From positions 105,772,627-105,836,626 of the forward strand of contig NC_077223.1 in NCBI RefSeq assembly GCF_024763615.1: a stretch of DNA of 64,000 nt, written 5' to 3'. Source of the stretch: Phlebotomus papatasi (taxonomy: Eukaryota > Arthropoda > Insecta > Diptera > Psychodidae). This document shows positions 33,601-44,643 of the stretch, piece after piece. Numbering within the stretch: the first letter of the stretch is position 1; every line of letters starts with the position of its first letter. Made by a program: the position numbers and the translations under genes. Below the pieces are notes generated by a model that saw only the letters and a program-made list of their open reading frames with translations, was not told the origin of the DNA and searched no databases.

Positions 33601-33689
33601 CGGAAGTTTCAAGGAATGACAAAAAGCGGTATATATTGGACTTACGGTCTACTGGAAGAAGGTCTTCCTGCTGAAAATTGACGCCTCAT
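30649..33689 (-). CDS. RPGRIP1L-like ciliary coiled-coil protein, short form
   Basis: Five exons on the minus strand, 33646-33689, 32774-33585, 31058-31524, 30912-30988 and 30649-30844, join in frame to 531 codons plus TAA. Introns obey GT-AG (GTAAG, GTCAGT, GTGAAA, GTTTGT donors). Residues 1-48 are a basic and polar N-terminus. Residues about 52-88 hold the RDLEDNY...DEHFTLK...IKRLITKLLR block typical of the RPGRIP1/RPGRIP1L N-terminus, which is followed by a short linker with YGIPLAST (136-143). About 190-430 is heptad-rich coiled coil (EELTKELEALKEEL; ELEQSKRLVEELREQL). The last 100 residues are Ser/Asp-rich with no domain. RPGRIP1L works at the ciliary transition zone. The vertebrate protein is over 1000 residues and ends in C2 domains; none is visible here, and a polyA signal follows, so this is either a short isoform or a shortened orthologue. 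Intron 2 holds a nested pair of MITEs. The start Met at 33689 is the first in frame. Confidence 0.75.
31536..32741. mobile_element. MITE family H, copy 1 (split by a nested family I element)
   Basis: The left end TAGGGTAAAGTGATATAATT and right end TTGTACCACTTTACCCTA are inverted repeats that extend inward through TACAAGTTGGACA-type motifs. Only about 241 bp are its own sequence; the rest is the insertion at 31707-32670. It lies in intron 2 of the RPGRIP1L-like gene. A second copy at 48002-49415 has different insertions. Confidence 0.85.
31707..32670. mobile_element. TIR element family I, copy 1, nested in family H
   Basis: The left end GGGGAAGTGAGGGATGCTTC (then GCACGTGCGAG) and right end GTGCGAACCATCCCTCACTT (then ACCC) are inverted repeats, with TA on both sides. 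The uninterrupted sequence GAAGTACTAAAATTATCAAG in the other family H copy (49339-49358) is the empty site and shows that TA was duplicated. A central palindromic pair, CGAACCTT / CAAGGTTCGCAC, occurs near 32420-32473. There is no transposase. Confidence 0.85.
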
Positions 33690-33974
33690 TTTCAAATGTG
33701 CATTACGAAATTTAAAAAATACACAATCAAAACTATTTTGAAAAAATCTTAACACAAATTCCCAATTAGGGAGATCTTTCAATATTTTTTGTTTGTAAAC
33801 GAATTTCCATCACCATGGAGATGAGGGAAAGACCTCTAAATGTGGATTAATATCCATGAAATCTACAAAATTCTTTTCAATTTCCTTATCCATTTCTTTC
33901 TTTTTCGTGTTTAGTAAAATAATTGACTGCATTGTTTTTTTTTCTTTTTGATAAACTTAAAATTTTCTTTGCAG

Positions 33975-34045
33975 AAATCATAAAATACGAAGGAGCATGG
34001 ATTAGCGGCAAGATTTTCAAATATCCCGCCAAAATTTCCGGAATG
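33975..34045 (+). CDS. candidate internal coding exon, unidentified gene
   Basis: A T-rich tract and TTTCTTTGCAG acceptor precede 71 nt, which end GGAATG followed by a GTGAGT donor. Only one of three frames is open: two bases completing a codon, then 23 codons (IIKYEGAWISGKIFKYPAKI, then SGM). It lies about 290 bp upstream of the RPGRIP1L-like start on the opposite strand, so the two genes would be divergent. Neighbouring exons were not found: upstream lies only 285 bp before the other gene, and to the right MITEs follow. The product is not recognised. The YEGAWISGKI stretch faintly resembles a MORN repeat, but that is not enough to name it. Confidence 0.4.
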
Positions 34046-34679
34046 GTGAGTATGTCATGTAAAGTCCGAATAGTGGTGAAAATGGTGAATATTGTGCATG
34101 ACAGATGCGGTGTACGTCAAAGAAAAATGGAGTAATCATACCACCTTGAAATTTTTACCAGAAATATGAAACAGATTTTAACCAAATTGAGCAACATGTT
34201 ACAAGTTACACTGAAAAAAACAGTGAAATAGGCAAAATATTAGATTTTTTTAAATGGCCCACTATTGCTCTGAGTGATGCAACGTACTTTACGTATTTTT
34301 TTTTTCCTTTCCTGTGAAAGGCTTATCAGTTATTCTGTAATTCTTCAATTATGTGCTCAAATGAGGTAGAAATACATTTTATTGCTCTTTATCACTTTAC
34401 GGAAAGTTAGTCAAAATTTCTGCACGAAGTTACGCAAAGAATGTTGGCCATCGCGTCTATTTTGATAATATTTTCCTACATTCTATTTCCTGATTTGAAT
34501 TCTATGTAACAAGGTATTTTCTTAGATAGTTGCACTAAACAAATACACTCAGCTTTCCAATGTCCGGGTGATTGAAGGTGGAAATGACCAGTGTAAGGGT
34601 GTATGAAAGGTGATTTTTTTAAAATTTATTGAGTGTTTGACAGCTGTCATCCGGATATCGGCGATCCGGGTAAATGGTA

Positions 34680-35019
34680 CAGTAGACTCTCGCAAATTCG
34701 GCTCTTTTAAGATCGGGCTACTTTTTAATTCGGGCAGCGGTTACATTTGAAAAAAGTTTGTTGTCATTTTTCAAGTTTGATTATGATTATCAAATGAATC
34801 AAATATGCTCAAATTTGGCATGGTTTGTCTTAGTTTTGATGTGATTTTGCATTATTGAGGGATTTTCATGCAATTTACGTTATATATGAGTGTGTAAACT
34901 CAATATCTATATGCACATGAATAAAAAATCGCTGCATTTCAAAAACTTTGTCGCCCGAATTTCTGTCTAATTCGGCTGAAATTTCGGTCCCATATGCCCG
35001 AATTTGACAGAGTCTACTG
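34680..35019. mobile_element. pogo/Tigger-like MITE, TA target
   Basis: A 340-bp element with ends CAGTAGACTCTCGCAAATTC and AATTTGACAGAGTCTACTG, flanked on each side by TA. The CAGTA start with TA duplication fits Tc1/mariner-pogo elements. Subterminal TTCGG and CCGAATT motifs repeat. A right-end fragment (GAGAGTCTACTGTA) is at 54693-54706. It is non-coding. Confidence 0.75.
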
Positions 35020-35425
35020 TAAATGGTGTTTGTGAAGGTTTCGTCAGAGATTTGAAATCAATAACCGTTTAAAAGTGTATTTAATAGAGTTTCTCGTCTT
35101 CTCCTTAAGGGGATGTCCTGAATTACAACGTCAAAAAAATCATTTTTCTTCAAAAATTTGCCCGTATTTGGGGTGTTTAAAATTTTTCGAAGTGTACGGT
35201 ATAGCTCAGAAAATCCTCCAATCTCAGTGGATAAACAAAAACAATTGAACACTAAAATTCAATTATGTTGGCACCAAAAGTGTTTATTATGCTAATCGTA
35301 TCTTTATTGTTTGTGACTACGTCTGCAGCTGGGGTGGGGTGAAAACATGGGCTGCTGACTCGTAGTGAGTTAAAGCAATTTGAAGTGCAGATGGCAATTG
35401 GTTCAGATCAGTGGCAAAGAACCAG

Positions 35426-35505
35426 TGCCCCCATAGCTCAGTTGGTAGAGAAATCCCCTAATCAGCGAAAGACCCTCACTTTAAGCCTGGGTGGAGGCAG
35501 GAATT
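35426..35505 (+). mobile_element. tRNA-derived SINE head
   Basis: CCATAGCTCAGTTGGTAGAG (35431-35450) is an intact A-box region of a tRNA. The B-box position reads TTTAAGCCTGGGTGG (35482-35496), degenerate from GGTTCRANYCC. It has no matching acceptor stem, so it is not a functional tRNA gene. Confidence 0.6.
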
Positions 35506-35787
35506 TTCTCCTATCTCGACTTTCGCTTTTCGACGACCCCCCATAACTCAACATTATCTAAGATTGTCTTTTTTCCTTTTCTCCCCAAACCGCTCTTTCC
35601 TCTACAAAACCATATTTTTTGGTTTATTTCGAAAACGGTTCCGATCCGGGATGCTCTTCCCTTATCCGTAAGTGATTTACGTATCACGGATTTACTTTTT
35701 CATTTGTTCGTATATTTATTAGAGTAAGTGAACAATTATCAATTGTAAACAATTTATCGTCTTCATTTTCTCTAAAATCATTCTTTA

Positions 35788-36832
35788 CCCATTCAGTCAA
35801 TGTACCAGAAATACCTAAGATAGAATGTTCATATTTTGGGATTAGTTTCCTACCGATTAATACATGAATTTTTGAAAAGAAAAAAATTACCTATTAAGGG
35901 GGTGCGGAGAGCCCCTGTCAAATACATCTCTTAACCCTTTAAGGACAATTGGAACACCGGTGTACCATTAAGTAAATAATTTTTCCTGACCACCTAAAGT
36001 TATTTTTTCCTTATGTTTGTACGTAATTGCAAAGTAGAAGGTTGAAGGAATCTAGGATATTTTTGGAAGTCTGCAGCTATTTGCTATATAGTAAATTTTT
36101 AAGCTCAAAAATGACGAATTTTTAAATTCTCATAATGAAAATTAATTTTAAATATTTTTTATACTTCCAATTTTTTTTTAAGCAAAACCGTTTTGGGAAA
36201 AGAAACTACAATACTCAAACACAATATTTTTCATTTGATTGAAAATTATCATTCATTAGTATTGTCAGAAAAACTACTTAAATTTTTTGGCTATTTTTGT
36301 CCCTATCGTTCGTAGAGGCAAGAAATACATCAAATCAGACTCTGTTGGCTTTTCGAAGCCCAGATATAAGACCTTTTACTGCTTTTGTTCATTGGTTTCA
36401 TTTTTATTGCTGATTTTCGGTCCGCGAAAACTGTCTCGTCGTTAAAGGGCTAACGGTCACTGAATTTAAATTCTGTTCATTAATTCATTACAAACTCTAT
36501 TACTTTAGACAGAGTAACTATCCAAGAAAACAAATTGGCAACTAGAATTCAAATCAGGAAAGAGGAAAGAGACCAATTTTAACAAATTCGACGGGATGTC
36601 GTATTTTCCGTCCGCCATTTTGAGCAAAAGTTTTGCATGACCTTCCGCAAAGCGGGAAAAGAACAACAAAATGCATTTCTATCTCTGTCTGACTATTTTT
36701 CACAAGTAATTGAAGAACTAAAGTCTCTAAAAATCCATTCCCGACAGCAATTCGGTCAAAAATTGCCTAGGAATAAATAATCTAAAATTACTCAATTTGC
36801 GTATGATGTATAATACCATGGCAAGGAATGGG
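35788..36832. mobile_element. piggyBac-like MITE family B, copy 1 (contains nested family A)
   Basis: The ends CCCATTC and GAATGGG abut TTTA (left, mutated) and TTAA (right). With the nested element removed it is 526 bp and collinear with 56966-57494. CCC-start tips plus TTAA targets are the hallmark of piggyBac-superfamily elements. Confidence 0.85.
35935..36449. mobile_element. piggyBac-like MITE family A, copy 1
   Basis: A 515-bp element with ends CCCTTTAAGGACAATTGGAA and CTGTCTCGTCGTTAAAGGG. It is flanked by TTAA (35931-35934) and CTAA (36450-36453), a decayed duplicate. The sister copy of its host at 57112-57115 has a single TTAA at this point, which is a direct empty site. Other copies are at 41891-42405 and 48294-48810. 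Confidence 0.95.
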
Positions 36833-36839
36833 TTAATAC

Positions 36840-37948
36840 ATTTTAAAATTAATAAAAATGTAGACATGGCATTGGTGGCCTATTCTGGACACCTTCATTC
36901 TCATAGTTCCTTGCCTTTCGGGAATTCTTCCAATACCTTTTTCCAGATCATCTTGCTCGTCAACGCGATATTTTTTTTTATTCTTTTGCATTGTATAACT
37001 CTAGAGTATGCAAAAACTAAAAATTCATGCAAATTTGAGGATCAGAAAATGTGGCCGGAATTGCAAGCCTGGCGGAATTTGGTACACTTATCCTACTAAT
37101 TTGTTAAGGCGATAATGCCAAATCATGAACGTATTTCTAAAGCATTTTTTAATGGATTAAAAAACTTGGTTTGCCATATCTCTACCAGAGACACTGTGGT
37201 AGTCTTACTCTGGAATACTCATATCTCTTTCACAGTGTAGTAACGTTTATTTCAAAATAGCTCAGCTTGGTGAAGAATTGGATTTGAGTAAAAATTTTAG
37301 GGTAGTAGTAATCGGATATTCTCAAGCCGTGTAGTGCCGTGTTAAAATTCATTTTTGTCAATGTTTAGTGGTAAGAAAATAACCAAAATCGTATTTAATA
37401 TCTTTATTAGATGCCAGTGTAGGGTGTGATGTGTGATGATTGTGAAAATTAATGCAAATTACTATGTTAATTTGATGTACAACTTTCTGCCATTGCCATT
37501 TGGAATTAGGAGGAATAGTGTGCAAAACATTGACGCCTTCTTTTAGTTCCTTCTTCTCATTTTTTTTTGTGGGGGACGAGAAGAGTGGAGCGGAAAAACA
37601 TATTACTAGTACACTCCTCATTTTCCTTCTGGGTTTGTATGATGTATGATAGGGCTGAAGTGATATGCTTTCTGAGCATGGGATGGTTCTTAGTATTTAG
37701 TTCTTGGTCTATGTCAAGAGCGTTCTAACTGAACAAATAGGTTTTATATTTCGGCCCCACATGGGGCTTTTTGGGAGATCTTCCTGAACCTGGGGATTTC
37801 CCAGGTGTAATGAGACAAGGTTCACTTTTCATATTTGATGACATAATTCCGTGAGTCGCGCTATGTGTCAATAAATCATAAGTCAAGACAGAGTCACTAC
37901 CACAAATTCAGCGATGAGACTTCCTCCAATACCGTCTCGTTGGCTTAG
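36840..37948. other. non-coding stretch
   Basis: No gene was recognised. A small GC-rich hairpin GCCCCACATGGGGC is at 37755-37768. The rest is AT-rich. Confidence 0.35.
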
Positions 37949-38223
37949 TCAAATAGTTTTAGTCTGAGATAGGAATTCTCCACAATATTTCCCAAAAAGA
38001 TTACAGAATTGTGAGCAAAGGCCAAAGATTTTTAACATCTTTTCCCGAAGTCCGGCAATGTCATCCGGAAGGCCAGAGAAATGTTTATGCCCCTGATGGG
38101 TTGCCTCATTGATTTGTTGGGGCAGAACCTGTTTCCATGAGTCATCGTGGATGCCAGAGGAATACCATAGTGTATCTGACCCGCGAAAAACCCAAATTGA
38201 CAAGTGATCTTCTTCGCGGTCAT
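37949..38223 (-). pseudogene. GC-richer segment, possible decayed coding relic
   Basis: Two overlapping minus-strand frames are open: one gives an 84-aa and the other a 63-aa translation. The latter contains HYGIPLAST, matching KYGIPLAST of the RPGRIP1L-like protein, and over 24 bp (38145-38168 against 33203-33226) the DNA differs at five positions, mostly third codon positions. Outside this island I find no alignment, and neither frame has convincing splice sites. It could be a decayed duplicate exon, an unrelated relic, or chance. Confidence 0.2.
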
Positions 38224-38799
38224 CTTTCAGTCATCATCACCATTCCCGTGTCCATTGTGATGACTCTTCTCTGTGTGCACAGAGGCAAAGAAAACTAATT
38301 CCAGTGTTGTTAGTCAATGGCTCTATGGAGATTATAAGAGGAAATTATGTGTGTATAGAAGTTGAGCAAATTCCCCGTTAGATTGAATGAAAGTAACATA
38401 AGCTTGGAGAGAAGAAAACGATCAAAGACGATAGCATATTAGAAGTTAAATTGAAATTTTACACCCAGCATAGTCATCCTCTGACTGCATTTTTAACACA
38501 AATACAAAAAGTATTTTTCTCTGTTCTCTGATATTTCTTATATCATATTCAGTGGTCTGACTTTTGCAATGTTCAGAGAGCAAAATGCGGATGTTTTGAG
38601 AGCTGATAAGAGGCATTTTCTTGGAAATACAGCAATTCCGCCCTTCAATGCCATATTCACTAAATGAGTTCTCCAAAATTTTAGCACTAATTGCTGGGAA
38701 TATTAATTTCGTATTCCTGAAATGGAATGAGGAATTTTTCCATTTAATTTACTTTTTGGTTGCTTCGGAAATTTTCTTCGAAATCTGATGAAGAAGCCC

Positions 38800-39110
38800 A
38801 ATCGTAGGTCCAGATAAGCTTATGGTAACTGAGATTCATTACAGTCGGTTTCGGAGTCCTTACTTTACTTGTGTCGAAGCGGTCCCAAAAACTATCCCGG
38901 ACCGGACGCTCTGACCGATCTTATTGCACCCATCCTATTTATTTGTTACGGCTTTATTTTAGCTCCCTTAATGAATGACAATAAAGCTGTAGAACCGATA
39001 TTCTTATAATCCGCTTATAACGCTTTTGGTTCCGTCACTTAGATTACTAAAAGTAATGTGACGCACCCTTGAGGGACCTAAGGACTTTCAACATAAAATA
39101 GATAGATAGA
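38800..39110 (+). mobile_element. retroelement-like segment ending in (GATA)n
   Basis: A GC-richer segment containing CCAGATAAGCTTATGG (shared with 8446) and GGACCGGACGCTCTGACC. It ends AAAATAGATAGATAGATAGA, where it meets the tail of the oppositely oriented element at 39100-39260. The two may share one microsatellite. Confidence 0.4.
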
Positions 39111-39262
39111 TAGATATTTATTCATCAACAATGCTTATAAGGAACAATACAAGTATATTGTAATTATTAGCGGCCACCGCCGTCTTAGCGTTGATAACCA
39201 ACCTCAGGAGTGAAAGCGGTGGAAAACTCCATCACAGGTTGTATATGCCAATCATCCATAGG
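39100..39262 (-). mobile_element. non-LTR 3' end with (ATCT)n tail and covarying hairpin
   Basis: On the minus strand: GGCATATACAACCTGTGATG, then CCACCG...CGGTGG (39217-39222 with 39174-39179), then AAGCATTGTTGATGAATAAA and (TATC)n. The order matches 8285-8402 (GGCATATACGATCTATGATT, hairpin, tail), so they are related families. Confidence 0.65.
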
Positions 39263-40260
39263 ATGTATAATTTTATACAGTATTTATTTTAAATTTACAA
39301 TGAATCATGTTACGAAAAAGATTAAAAAAAACAGTTAATACTGCTCTGTATGATAGTGCCCTAACAAGCATTGTGAGAGGAAAATGGCTAGCTCTGACCG
39401 AGCTGTGAGCCATAGATTGGGGCATCAGCCCGAAAGTGGACAAAAGGTCACACTTACAATAAAAAAAGTATATGTGTATAGTTAAGAATAAGGTTATTTA
39501 TAATTAAGATTAAGATTATTCAATTTCTACATCAAAAGAGGGTTAATCCAAAACAACGCGAAAATAAATAAAACAAAAAGAATCATTCCACATTGAAGCA
39601 TCTAGCAATAAAACATAGTGACAAGAAAATCCTGGCGTATCTCACAGCAGCCGGTGCCCCAGCACCGCGGCAACCCCAACCGGTCCACAGGGCAGATGCG
39701 TCCCGGAAACAGATTGCTCCCCCTCACTAACACAGACCCGAGCTTTGCGAATTCGCTTACAATATTTTGGGTAGAGAAAGAGCGGTAAAGCCGAGAGAGA
39801 GAACTACATCACAAGTTTGACAATCCAAATCCGTAAAAAAAAGAAAGGTGGGAAATATTAGCAAATTTAGATCACCTCCCACAAGCCGAAGCGAGGGAAG
39901 CCACGGTAACGGAGAGGCAATCACGTTCGAAACAACCAGGAATCCTTAAACAGGAATAGGGGAGCATGTGAACAGAAAAAGAATACTAAGAAGAAAATGA
40001 GGGCAACTGAGAAACCCACATAGACATATCAAGTATAACAGCCGGCAATTACATTATCACGCGTGTTCAGCAAAGTTATCTTTAATTTAGTAAAGCTAAA
40101 GGTGTCATTCTGAAAAAAAAAGGCTAGTAAAGAGTTGGCCTCATTAAATTCTCATTATAAGCCTTTTAAAGGTGCATTGAAAGACCTACGACTTAAACCT
40201 AAAGTCGGCTTAACGTAATAAGATTAAGATTAAGATTTGCCTATTGATCGGTTATATTCC
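39263..40260. mobile_element. composite GC-richer retroelement-derived sequence
   Basis: Contains CCGGTGCCCCAGCACCGCGG and CACCTCCCACAAGCCGAAGC blocks unlike the surrounding AT-rich DNA, probably untranslated parts of non-LTR elements on the minus strand. No reverse transcriptase motif was found. Confidence 0.4.
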
Positions 40261-40620
40261 TTGCGGAACCACTGCAACCAGGCCACTTATTTGGGTCCAT
40301 TATGCACTTACTATTCTCCTGTTCTATCTTAACCCCCAAGGCGGTAAACCTACTCTATATCACAGTGCACTGTGTGCGTTCTGACACAATACAGTACCGC
40401 TTTGTATGACAGTAAACCAGCCCAACGACTCCTTCATATTATCATAGACGAAAACTAGACAATTTTACTTATACATACAAGTCACCGATAGGTATCTCGA
40501 AGCCCAACGACTTTTACCGATCGCTACTCGACCGCTCGACGCGGCGATGATATGAGAGAGATGATGAGAAAGAGACGATGCTTTTTCGTTTTAGTTAAAA
40601 AGACGTTTTTTTTCAGTTGG
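40261..40620. other. unassigned sequence
   Basis: No gene was seen. It contains CGACCGCTCGACGCGGCG (about 40527), a local CG-rich patch. Confidence 0.3.
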
Positions 40621-40871
40621 GGTAAGTGGGGCATCCTTGAATGTGAAGCAACTTTGAAATTGGGATTGGGAAATTAAAGGAGTCGTTGACCAGCCTCGGT
40701 TTGTGGATCTGGGCAGTGAATGTGTATTTGTATTCGACTGAACTCTGCATGTCGAAACTTATTTCCTATACCAACTTCTCTGTTTTAGGCCGTTCATTGT
40801 CAAAGCATTTGCATTACTTTTCCATTCATTCACTGGACGAATTCGAGACTAATACAACAGCTGAAAAATCT

Positions 40872-40945
40872 ACAGCTGCCTAGTCTCGAACCCTAGACCT
40901 CACAGTCATAGAGCCTCTGCTCTACCCACTGATTCACTGACGCCA
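40872..40945 (-). mobile_element. tRNA-derived SINE head
   Basis: On the minus strand GTGAATCAGTGGGTAGAGCA is an A-box region, and GGTCTAGGGTTCGAGACTAG carries a B box at the expected spacing. The 3' side has no tail in view. It is a third SINE type, distinct from those at 23041 and 35426. Confidence 0.65.
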
Positions 40946-41389
40946 AGAATTATAAAAAGAAATGAATTTATAAAAAGGATTTTTTGCAAAGTTTTCCTTA
41001 TGTAACTGGTATGTAAAAGGTAAAATAGATACTTATTGATTCTAAAACGTAAATTTATCAAGAAATATTCTTTGAAATATTTAAAATTTTGCAATATGCA
41101 GTTAATATGCCTTTTTTGTAATAGTCTTTTGAGATTGAAATAACACTGTAATCTTACTGAAGATATTGTTTGAGTTATTACCTTGTATTATATCTAAACA
41201 CATTTTATAATACAATAAGTATTCATAAAGTCCTACAATTGTAAGAAAAGTGAAAATAATACTCTGGGTTATCTAAACTTGAAAAGAAAAAGTCAAAATG
41301 TGCGAAATAGCTAAGTTTTTCTTTAGTTGGCTGAGTGCTCGTTTTTCGTTTGAACCTCAATATCGAGGTTAAAAAATAATCTTAGGGAA

Positions 41390-41885
41390 AAGTTGTACAT
41401 GGATGAAAATGTAGCTGATTAAATTCTCTATCAAACCCAGAAAACAGATTGTTAGGGACAGTCCTAGTTTTCGAGATATTTTTGATCAAAATTGCTAAAA
41501 AGTTCGATTTTTCCATGTTTTCTGACATTTATGAGACTACAGCGCCCCTGGTGTCAGTTGTACGAACTTCATCTGTTCAGAGGATTTATCGGGCATGTAA
41601 AGGAGAACAAATTGTTCCATAGTGAGAAATAAATCGGTTCAGCAGAATCGGAGATAGAGGCACCCAAGTATCAAAAAACGGAAAAAACGGTTTTTCCTAA
41701 ATACCAGGCCCAAAATCCAAACGAAATCAAAATGATAAGTATTTTCGTAAATCATTTGACCCTGGCAATAGAAAAAATAGCATGAAAACCCAGTCTAATT
41801 GGAACACGGAAATGACCTTTGGTTTCTTCTCCTTTACTTTCTCAAAACCGACGTTTCGGGGGAATTTCCTTCTTCCTAGTAGTAC
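41390..41885. repeat. fragment of the modular 'GCGCCCCTGGTG' repeat
   Basis: ACAGCGCCCCTGGTGTCAGT, AATCGGAGATAGAGG and related motifs match modules of 11471-13270 and 56095-56905. No ends were found. Confidence 0.55.
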
Positions 41886-41890
41886 ATTAA

Positions 41891-42405
41891 CCCTTTAAGG
41901 ACGATTGGAACACCGGTGTCCCGTAAAGAAAATAATTTTTCCTGACTACCTAAATTTATTTTTTCCTGTGTCTGTACATAATTGTAAAGTAGAAGGTTGA
42001 AGGAATCTAGAATATTTTTTGCAAGTCTCTGGCTATTTGCTATGTAGTAAATATTTAAGCTAAAAAATGGCGAATTTTTAAATTCTCAAATTCATAATTG
42101 ATTTTATTTATTTTTTATACTTCCAATTTTTTTAAGCAAAACCCTTTTAGCAATAAAAACTACAATACTCATACGTAATATTTTTCATTAAAGCGAAAAA
42201 TATTATTCATTGGTATTGTCAGAAAAATTGTTTAAATTTTTGGGCTATTTTTGTCCCTATCGTTCATAGAAGCACAAAAACACATCGAATCAGACTCTGT
42301 TGGACTTTCCAAGGTTAGATGTAAAACTTATCATTGATTATGTTTCTCAGTTTAATTCTTATTGTTGATTTTCGGTTCGTAAAAAAATGTCTCGTCGTTA
42401 AAGGG
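41891..42405. mobile_element. piggyBac-like MITE family A, copy 2
   Basis: A 515-bp element with perfect TTAA on both sides (41887-41890 and 42406-42409), CCCTTTAAGGACGATTGGAA at left and TCTCGTCGTTAAAGGG at right. It is the same length as copy 1. Confidence 0.95.
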
Positions 42406-42409
42406 TTAA

Positions 42410-43800
42410 TCTAGTAACTACATTAATCTTCATACAAAACGACTTATGAAAGGGTACGCTAAAGGTCCCAAGTCGCTATCTCTCACCGTTTGGCCCTTAG
42501 GCCTGATGACGTCTGGATGGACAGACAGGCAGGCCGACAGACAGATCATTTGCAAAATCAAGGGATTATACTTTCTGTACTTTCGTTAGAGTTCAAGCAG
42601 AAAAACAATGAAACTTTCTATTATAATTTTAACTATGCTGTCTTATAATGAAATCAAGGTGTCATTTTACTAACAATCCACAACTAAAAATAGACCTATT
42701 TTTCCCACCTGATATTTTTCACAAGAAAGACAAAAAAAACAACAGCATTTTCTTTTCTACAGGTTCAAGAAAATTTTGTAGTATGAGCTTTACGGTGATT
42801 GGAATTTTTTTGGAATTAATGAAAGAATGCCCGCCAAGAAGACTCAATTTTCAATGTTGCCCTTTCTTATCATTTGTCGATTAATATAAACCTTATGTTT
42901 TGTTGACCTTCCTTCCAATTTTGCCAACTGTCAGCTAAATAAAGTATCTTTACATAATTCCGTAATACCGTCGCGTTTTCCCCCTTCTACACGAACAGAG
43001 ATGGAAGGAATATGATAAAACAAATTGCGATAGAGGTCTGATAAGACATATCAATACATAAGAGCAAAACATACACGGGAGATAGTAGTTCAAAGAATGT
43101 GTAACCTCTTTATCCCGTGTGTTGGGTTTTCCGTGGGGGAGGGAAGATACTGTTGGGTGGTTTGAGGCAAAATAGGAAGGTGAAAAAATAAATAAAAAAT
43201 AAACCATGAAATAATAAAATGAGCCAGTTGATGACATTGGGGAGGGAGATTGAAATATTTTTCATTGTACATAGATCTTCTATTTATTTACTTTTATGTT
43301 ACCATAGTCACAGAATATAGTTAGGCAATTGAGGAAGTGATTTGGTGCGGGTTAGAAGACTTAAATGTGATAGTGAAAGGGTTTTTGAAAAATATTAAAT
43401 GAACCTCTATTTTATATTGTTCTCATAAATGCAATGGCTTCAATTACATGTAGAGTTTATATGAAACTAAATTTGATTCAAAAATTAAATTAATCTGTTA
43501 GGAAGCATTTTCCGGATTAGAAGCATCTTAAATCTATTTTCAAAATTTATTATTTTTCATAAAACACTAAATGTAAGGTTAAGTTACATATCTAAATCGC
43601 AGGTATTATCGTAATTCGTGTTATTAGTCATCAAACATATCCAAGAGTGCACAAATTATAACAATATTGATGTAGGTCATCAGCAGTGTCATAATGTATG
43701 AAATCAATTACTGCGCAAGATGAAAATCATTTTAAATAAACATATTGAATAATAAATGTTCATCAAATAGAGATTTTTCACACAGTTCATTTCAGTGAAA
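42410..43800. other. non-coding stretch
   Basis: The first 150 bp include CGTTTGGCCCTTAGG and a (CAGACAGG)-like run similar to the tips of the modular repeat. The rest is AT-rich without a gene. Confidence 0.4.
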
Positions 43801-43806
43801 ATACTA

Positions 43807-43996
43807 GGGGAAGGGTTTGAGGCTTCGCACACACTCTGACTTCGAACGCTTCATATTTTTCTCATATTCCTTTAATGAAATTTACCTATGGCAAGTTCAG
43901 GAAGTCACACACTTCCTGATAAACTCAAGTCAGATTAATTTAAAGGAACATAAAATAAATGGTGTTCGAACAGTGCGAAGCCTCAAAGCCTTCCCT
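43807..43996. mobile_element. TIR element family I, copy 2
   Basis: A 190-bp element with GGGGAAGGGTTTGAGGCTTC (then GCACAC) and GTGCGAAGCCTCAAAGCCTT (then CCCT) as inverted ends, with TA on either side. It is a compact relative of 31707-32670. Confidence 0.75.
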
Positions 43997-44643
43997 TACT
44001 ACGTTTAAAATTAGATGTTTTTTTTTGTTTTCAAGAATGTTATGGAAATTATTCTCTAACAGCTTATAAATGTTGAAGAGATGTTGTACGAATTCATCTC
44101 TTTCACCATCAAAAGGAAGCTTTAGAGGAATTTTCTTTTCACAGACAACGCTTTAGAATTTAACGCATAAAAGATAAATCGCTTGCGAAAATTTTCATCA
44201 CAGTTTTTCACATGAATAGTGTCACTCCTTTGCTATTATTTTATTGCTCGAAATCTCAAAGAGAAGAACATTTTATGTAATTCCTTGATTTTGTAATGCA
44301 TACTTGGCAAAATTGTATCAATGTTTCTACATTCCTTATATTTATTATAAAGCTTATTATAAAGCTACTGAATCTATTGTATCAGTATCTATTGTATAAA
44401 AAAGGACAGAATATTTCTTTCATAGACTTTAGAAAAATACTCTAGACTTAGAAGACTTTGGAACTCTGAATATAAGTCGAACAACACGATGTTTTACTAA
44501 TATCGTTTTATTCGCTTTTTGGAAACTTCTTTATACCCTCTATTTCAGTGTCAGTCAGTCGAATTGTGAACATTACGGATCAAGTTGTGATCCAAGTCCA
44601 AGTGCAGTGTAACAACTCCAACCTGCATGTGATTTTCCCTGAC

